NCBI GenBank assembly: GCA_035480535.1
Contig: DATIHQ010000118.1
Location: 1-45,346 of the forward strand
DNA from: DATIHQ01 sp035480535
GTDB lineage: Bacteria; Chlamydiota; Chlamydiia; Chlamydiales; SM23-39
Direction of reading: 5' to 3'
DNA: 45,346 nucleotides
The position numbers were made by a program, and so were the translations under genes. The notes under the pieces were generated by a model that was not told the origin of the DNA, made no database searches, and worked only from the letters and a program-made list of their open reading frames with translations. Shown piece after piece: positions 41,449-45,346 of this stretch (position 1 is its first letter; each line of letters opens with the position of its first letter).

Positions 41449-42239
41449 TTCTTGAATAGCTCCAGCGCTTCTTTGAGGTCTTCAGTAGGAACGGGGCCAG
41501 TTTTTAAGAGGAAGTTGGCCATTTTGAGGTTTTCATGTTCCAATAGCGCAATCACCGCTCTTCCTCGCGCCTCATCTGAAATGGGGCAGTGGGGCAATAG
41601 CTTGGGAATGAGAATAGAAAATGGGGTGTCTGCCACGGACTCAATCAGAGTGTCGCAATCTCTTTGATCGATAATGCCTGTTGCTAGGATGGCCAGAAGG
41701 GCGGCCAATACTTGGTCGGCGTTCGATGGGCTATTACTGAAAAGAACGGTGCCTAATAACATGCCGAGATCACCATCATATTCTTGAGGAATCCTTACAT
41801 TTTGGAGTAAGAGGGGGATGATTTCTGGATGGGCGGCTGCATTCGAGAGGGCGTCTATGCGCTCAGGGGGAGAAAGATAGCCGCCTTGAGTGATCTTGCG
41901 AATTATATCTAGATCTCCAGTAGATGCTGCAGCGATTGCCCGCCGCTCCTGCTGGTAATAAGCTGGGCCTGTCAACACATCGATGACTGCTGCGTCGAAC
42001 TTCTCCTGATCCGCTTCAGGAATCGGAGTCTTGCAAACACACATCGGGTGGTCAGGCCTCCTTTCAGGATCTTGAACCAATGCAGACCATGTTTGAAAAC
42101 AGAATAAATGAACGTAGTGGGTTTTCCCAGCGGTCGTATGGGCAAATGCAGGGAAGGCCGGGTGATTGCCCAGTTCTGCATGGCAAACGAAACAAAGGTC
42201 GCGCTCATCTGCGCTTGGGACGATGTCAAAGGTGCTCAT
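41445..42239 (-). CDS. RING-like zinc motif plus ankyrin-like repeats (copy B)
   Basis: The 264-residue protein begins MSTFDIVPSADERDLCFVCH, with Cys16, Cys19, His34, His41, His44, Cys47, Cys67 and Cys69. The core FAHTTAGKTHYVHL is identical to copy A. The C-terminal part again shows ankyrin-like helices (AAASTGDLDIIRKITQGGY, LLLQNVRIPQEYDGDLG). The N-terminal 50 residues are more conserved between the copies than the rest by eye. Tandem duplication is clear. Its start faces leuS divergently across a 105-base gap. Confidence 0.7.
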   Translation of the reverse strand: MSTFDIVPSADERDLCFVCHAELGNHPAFPAFAHTTAGKTHYVHLFCFQTWSALVQDPERRPDHPMCVCKTPIPEADQEKFDAAVIDVLTGPAYYQQERRAIAAASTGDLDIIRKITQGGYLSPPERIDALSNAAAHPEIIPLLLQNVRIPQEYDGDLGMLLGTVLFSNSPSNADQVLAALLAILATGIIDQRDCDTLIESVADTPFSILIPKLLPHCPISDEARGRAVIALLEHENLKMANFLLKTGPVPTEDLKEALELFKK

Positions 42240-42286
42240 AATGGGGTCAATTATATCTTAAATAGATCTTTAAAATCAAGAAGTTT

Positions 42287-42316
42287 TTGCTGAGAAGGGG
42301 ACGGGGGTGCTATAGT
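42287..42316 (+). promoter_or_regulatory. Putative leuS promoter
   Basis: TTGCTG at 42287-42292, an 18-base spacer and TATAGT at 42311-42316 sit about 29 bases before the leuS ATG. The match is reasonable but imperfect in both boxes. Confidence 0.4.
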
Positions 42317-42344
42317 TGCTTTTTAACGAAAAGAATTGATCCTT

Positions 42345-44825
42345 ATGAAACCGAAATATGAGCCGCGCGCCATTGAGAAAAAATGGCAGAAAATCTGGAA
42401 AGAACAAAAGACCTATAAGTCTGTCGTCGATCCGAAAAAACCAAAATATTACGTCTTGGATATGTTTCCCTATCCATCGGGAGCGGGGCTGCATGTGGGC
42501 CATGTGACCGGGTATACGGGAACCGATATCATCGCGAGATATAAGCGGCAGAGGGGCTTTAATGTTTTGCATCCGATGGGATGGGATAGCTTTGGGTTGC
42601 CCGCTGAGCAATTTGCGATCCGAACGGGGACGCATCCAGCGATTACGACAAAGGCGAATATCGATACCTATCGGCGGCAGTTGGAGTCGCTGGGATTTAG
42701 CTACGATTGGGATCGGGAACTCGCGACGAGCGATCCATCGTATTACAAATGGACGCAGTGGATTTTCACGAAGCTCTTTGAAAAGGGATTAGCCTATGAA
42801 GCGGAGATGAATGTCAATTATTGCCCCGCTTTGGGAACTGTGCTGTCGAATGAAGAAGTGGAAAATGGGCGCGCGAAAGAGGGGGGCTATCCCGTTGAGC
42901 GGCGCCCGCTGAAGCAGTGGATTTTGCGGATTACGGCTTATGCCGATCGGCTGTTGGCTGATTTGGATCTGCTCGATTGGCCCGATCATTTGAAGAAGGC
43001 GCAGTCGAATTGGATTGGCCGCAGCGAGGGATGTACCGCCACATTTGTCGAGGAAAAGACGCACGAGCCGATTCTGATTTTTACCACCTGTCCCGATACG
43101 TTGATGGGAGTGACCTATTTGGTGTTAGCGCCGGAACATCCGCTGATCGATGCGATTGCGACGAAAAGCGAGCGGGGAGCTGTAGAGGCGTACCGGAAGA
43201 AAACTGCGGGGAAAAATGATCTGGAGCGCACCGATCTTGGAGTGGAAAAATCGGGAGTGTGGACGGGGAGTTATGCAATTCATCCGGTGACGGGGAAGAA
43301 GGTGCCCATTTGGATTGCCGACTATATTTTGATGGGATATGGGACGGGAGCTGTGATGGGAGTTCCCGCACATGATGAGCGGGATCGTGAATTTGCCAAG
43401 ATCTATAAATTGCCGATACTCCCTGTTTATGATGAAGAGGGAAAGGCAATCCATAGTACATTTGGAGATTTTTCTCTCGATGGGTTGACTGTGGTAGCTG
43501 CCAAAGAAAAGGCGATCCAATGGCTCGAGGAACATTCCAAAGGGAAGAGGACGGTCAATTACAAATTGCGCGATTGGCTTTTCTCCCGCCAGCGCTATTG
43601 GGGAGAGCCGATTCCGATTTTGCATTTTGCCGATGGAACGATGCGCGCCCTCGAGTTGGATGAGCTGCCCCTTACGCCGCCGCAGCTGGACGATTATAAG
43701 CCGGCAGGAGCGGGGCAAAGTCCGCTCGCAAAGGTGAGAAGCTGGGTGGAGGTTACCGATCCCAAAACTGGGAAGAAAGCGCTTCGGGAAACCAATACGA
43801 TGCCCCAGTGGGCCGGCTCTTGCTGGTATTACCTACGCTTTTGCGATCCAAAGAATAGCCAAGAGGCGTGGAGCCACGGGGCAGAAAAATATTGGATGCC
43901 GGTCGATATGTATGTGGGAGGCGTTGAGCACGCCGTTCTCCATCTTCTCTATTCTCGTTTCTGGCATAAAGTTCTCTATGATGCAGGCTATGTCCACACG
44001 GCTGAGCCTTTTATGACGCTGCGGAACCAGGGCCTCGTTACGGCCCGCTCTTTTAAGCGGGAGCAAGGGGGATATCTCAATCCCAACGATGTGGTGGAAA
44101 AAGAAGGGCGCTTCTTCTCGAGCGATGGGGGAGAGGAATTGATCGTCCAAATGGAAAAAATGTCCAAGTCAAAGCTCAATGGAATTTCTCCCGATGAGAT
44201 CATTGAAGAGTTTGGCGCCGACGCGCTTCGCCTCTATGAGATGTTCATGGGGCCTTTTGAGAGGGAAAAACTTTGGAATACCGATGCGGTGAATGGGTGC
44301 CGCCGTTTTCTCAACCGCTTCTACGACATGTTCTATTCTGAAAAGGTGACGGAAGAGGGGAATGAAGAGGCTTTGAAGCTGACCTATCGCCTCGTCGATG
44401 CGGTTACGAAAGATATTGAAGCGCTCCAATTCAATACGGCGATCGCCAAGATGATGGAATTTCTCAATGCCTTCATTCCGCTTCCCGCCTATCCGCGCAG
44501 CTGCCTAAAAATGGCTGCGCAGATGCTCTATCCTTTTGCGCCTCACATTGCGGAAGAAGTTTGGCAAGAACTGGGTGAGACGGAATCGTTGAGTTTTGCG
44601 CCGATTCCCCCTGTCGACCCAAAATATTTGGTCGATGAGACGGCTATTTATATCGTCCAAGTGAATGGAAAACTGCGAGGCCGCTTTGAGCTTCCCAAAG
44701 ATAAGACGGAAGAAGAATTAATGGCGCTCGTTAGGCAAAAACCAGAAATGGAAAAGCATTTAACGGGGGAGATCCTAAAAACCGTGTTTGTCCCCAATAA
44801 GCTGTTGAACATAGTTATGAAATGA
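42345..44825 (+). CDS. leuS: Leucyl-tRNA synthetase
   Basis: The 826-residue class I synthetase has the HIGH motif as HVGH at residues 50-53 and KMSKS at 605-609. The CP1 editing domain shows TTCPDTLMGVTYLVLAPEH and GYGTGAVMGVPAHDERD, the leucine-specific editing blocks. NTMPQWAGSCWYYLR and the C-terminal anticodon-binding domain are also present, and the product has the expected length. The ATG at 42345 is chosen over a TTG three codons upstream. It is followed with a four-base overlap by waaA, the Chlamydia arrangement. Confidence 0.98.
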   Translation: MKPKYEPRAIEKKWQKIWKEQKTYKSVVDPKKPKYYVLDMFPYPSGAGLHVGHVTGYTGTDIIARYKRQRGFNVLHPMGWDSFGLPAEQFAIRTGTHPAITTKANIDTYRRQLESLGFSYDWDRELATSDPSYYKWTQWIFTKLFEKGLAYEAEMNVNYCPALGTVLSNEEVENGRAKEGGYPVERRPLKQWILRITAYADRLLADLDLLDWPDHLKKAQSNWIGRSEGCTATFVEEKTHEPILIFTTCPDTLMGVTYLVLAPEHPLIDAIATKSERGAVEAYRKKTAGKNDLERTDLGVEKSGVWTGSYAIHPVTGKKVPIWIADYILMGYGTGAVMGVPAHDERDREFAKIYKLPILPVYDEEGKAIHSTFGDFSLDGLTVVAAKEKAIQWLEEHSKGKRTVNYKLRDWLFSRQRYWGEPIPILHFADGTMRALELDELPLTPPQLDDYKPAGAGQSPLAKVRSWVEVTDPKTGKKALRETNTMPQWAGSCWYYLRFCDPKNSQEAWSHGAEKYWMPVDMYVGGVEHAVLHLLYSRFWHKVLYDAGYVHTAEPFMTLRNQGLVTARSFKREQGGYLNPNDVVEKEGRFFSSDGGEELIVQMEKMSKSKLNGISPDEIIEEFGADALRLYEMFMGPFEREKLWNTDAVNGCRRFLNRFYDMFYSEKVTEEGNEEALKLTYRLVDAVTKDIEALQFNTAIAKMMEFLNAFIPLPAYPRSCLKMAAQMLYPFAPHIAEEVWQELGETESLSFAPIPPVDPKYLVDETAIYIVQVNGKLRGRFELPKDKTEEELMALVRQKPEMEKHLTGEILKTVFVPNKLLNIVMK

Positions 44826-45346
44826 TTGTTTTACTCTATCTCCTTGCGATTGCGCCGAAGCTTCTCCTCGACTTTCTCTTGAAAGGAAAAAAGCATCCCG
44901 GCCTTGCGCAGAGATTTGGATTTTCTCTCCCGGTGGCAAATAAACCTGTCATTTGGCTCCATGCCGTTTCTGTGGGGGAAATTAAAGCCGCCCAGCCTCT
45001 ATTCCGCGAGCTCAGAAAGCGCTTCCCAAACCATTTTTTTCTCATCACTACCACAACTGAAACGGGAAATGGGGAGGCCAAGCGCTCTCTTGTTGGCGCC
45101 GATGCATTTTCTTATCTTCCGGTCGATTTCAAGTGGGTTGTGCGCCGCTGGGTCAAGCAGTTTCGCCCCGAGCTTTTTCTCCTCGTGGAGAGTGACTTTT
45201 GGCCGAATTTACTTTCCGCTTTAAAGCAAAGTGGATGCAAAAACATTCTCGTCAGCGGCAAACTCTCCGAGCGCTCGGCGCATCGCTTTAAAACCTTTTC
45301 CCGCTTTGCGAAAAAACTCTTCTCCCGTTTTGATCTTCTCTGCATT
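44822..45346 (+). CDS. waaA: 3-deoxy-D-manno-octulosonic acid transferase (3' end outside window)
   Basis: The first 175 residues are in the window, starting at an ATG whose first four bases overlap the leuS stop region (ATGA-type). A short N-terminal membrane segment (IVLLYLLAIAPKLLLDFLL) is followed by HPGLAQRFGF, WLHAVSVGEIKAAQPLFRELR, the LITTTTETGNG block, and FRPELFLLVESDFWPNLL, the order expected for WaaA (KdtA/GseA) of glycosyltransferase family 30. It adds Kdo residues to lipid A. The leuS-waaA order is that of Chlamydia. Confidence 0.94.
   Translation, partial: MIVLLYLLAIAPKLLLDFLLKGKKHPGLAQRFGFSLPVANKPVIWLHAVSVGEIKAAQPLFRELRKRFPNHFFLITTTTETGNGEAKRSLVGADAFSYLPVDFKWVVRRWVKQFRPELFLLVESDFWPNLLSALKQSGCKNILVSGKLSERSAHRFKTFSRFAKKLFSRFDLLCI

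Noticed and set aside
1..45346. CRISPR array, tRNA, rRNA or transposase gene
   Set aside because: No regularly spaced direct repeats, cloverleaf-like segments, rRNA-like blocks or DDE-type transposase frames were noticed. tRNA-sized genes could be missed by eye; tRNAscan-SE would settle it.

Overview
The window looks like a chromosomal segment of a Chlamydia-related bacterium (order Chlamydiales/Parachlamydiales, outside Chlamydiaceae). The evidence is gene neighbourhoods known from Chlamydia: pyrG-ruvX(yqgF)-zwf-pgl, rpmG-lolE-lolD, tlyC-ybeY next to two tiny basic proteins, and leuS-waaA, plus a pyrophosphate-dependent phosphofructokinase. By eye the G+C content is higher than in Chlamydia, and several genes absent from Chlamydiaceae are present (quinolinate synthase, OpcA-like protein, UDP-glucose dehydrogenase, sugar-phosphate transferase, Fic). 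No species is assigned.

Layout. 1-4023 (minus): HEAT-repeat protein (runs off the edge), Maf, DUF3604 protein. 4234-6006 (plus): two unrecognised proteins behind a very AT-rich promoter. 6003-8115 (minus): TlyC/CorC-like protein, YbeY and two very short conserved basic proteins. 8187-9593 (minus): proline-rich, helical-repeat protein, with a 165-bp nested palindrome upstream. 9820-16442 (minus): tightly packed housekeeping genes (HolC-like, two DUF502, RNase R; then HAD, FolD, IMPase, small membrane protein). 16436-19991 (minus): envelope-sugar trio galE, sugar transferase, ugd, interrupted by a composite inverted repeat. 20054-20345: MITE-like element with 87-bp arms. 20324-23724 (minus): lolD, lolE, rpmG, tsaD. 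23767-24954: Pro/Ala-rich membrane protein. 25030-31357 (minus): pgl, opcA-like, zwf, nadA, ruvX, pyrG, an operon with mostly ATGA-type overlaps. 31479-34596 (plus): PPi-PFK and a USP-like peptidase. 34523-38945: MATE transporter, MBL hydrolase, methyltransferase, Fic. 39191-42239: three proteins sharing an unusual RING-like zinc motif and one unknown. 42345-45346 (plus): leuS and the start of waaA.

The most interesting part is 32.9-42.2 kb. It carries a membrane-anchored ubiquitin-specific-protease-like protein, a class II Fic protein and three RING-like proteins whose third zinc ligand is His instead of Cys. The RING-like proteins include one membrane-anchored form and a tandem pair fused to ankyrin-like helical repeats. 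Together they look like a host-directed ubiquitin/AMPylation effector region. The second theme is four structurally different palindromic repeats, each lodged in an intergenic gap; one supplies the last codons and stop of lolD.

Many genes overlap by 1-14 bases, and for many of them I chose an internal ATG over a longer TTG-initiated reading frame. No rRNA, tRNA, CRISPR array or intact transposase gene was seen. All family calls come from reading motifs by eye, without database searches.
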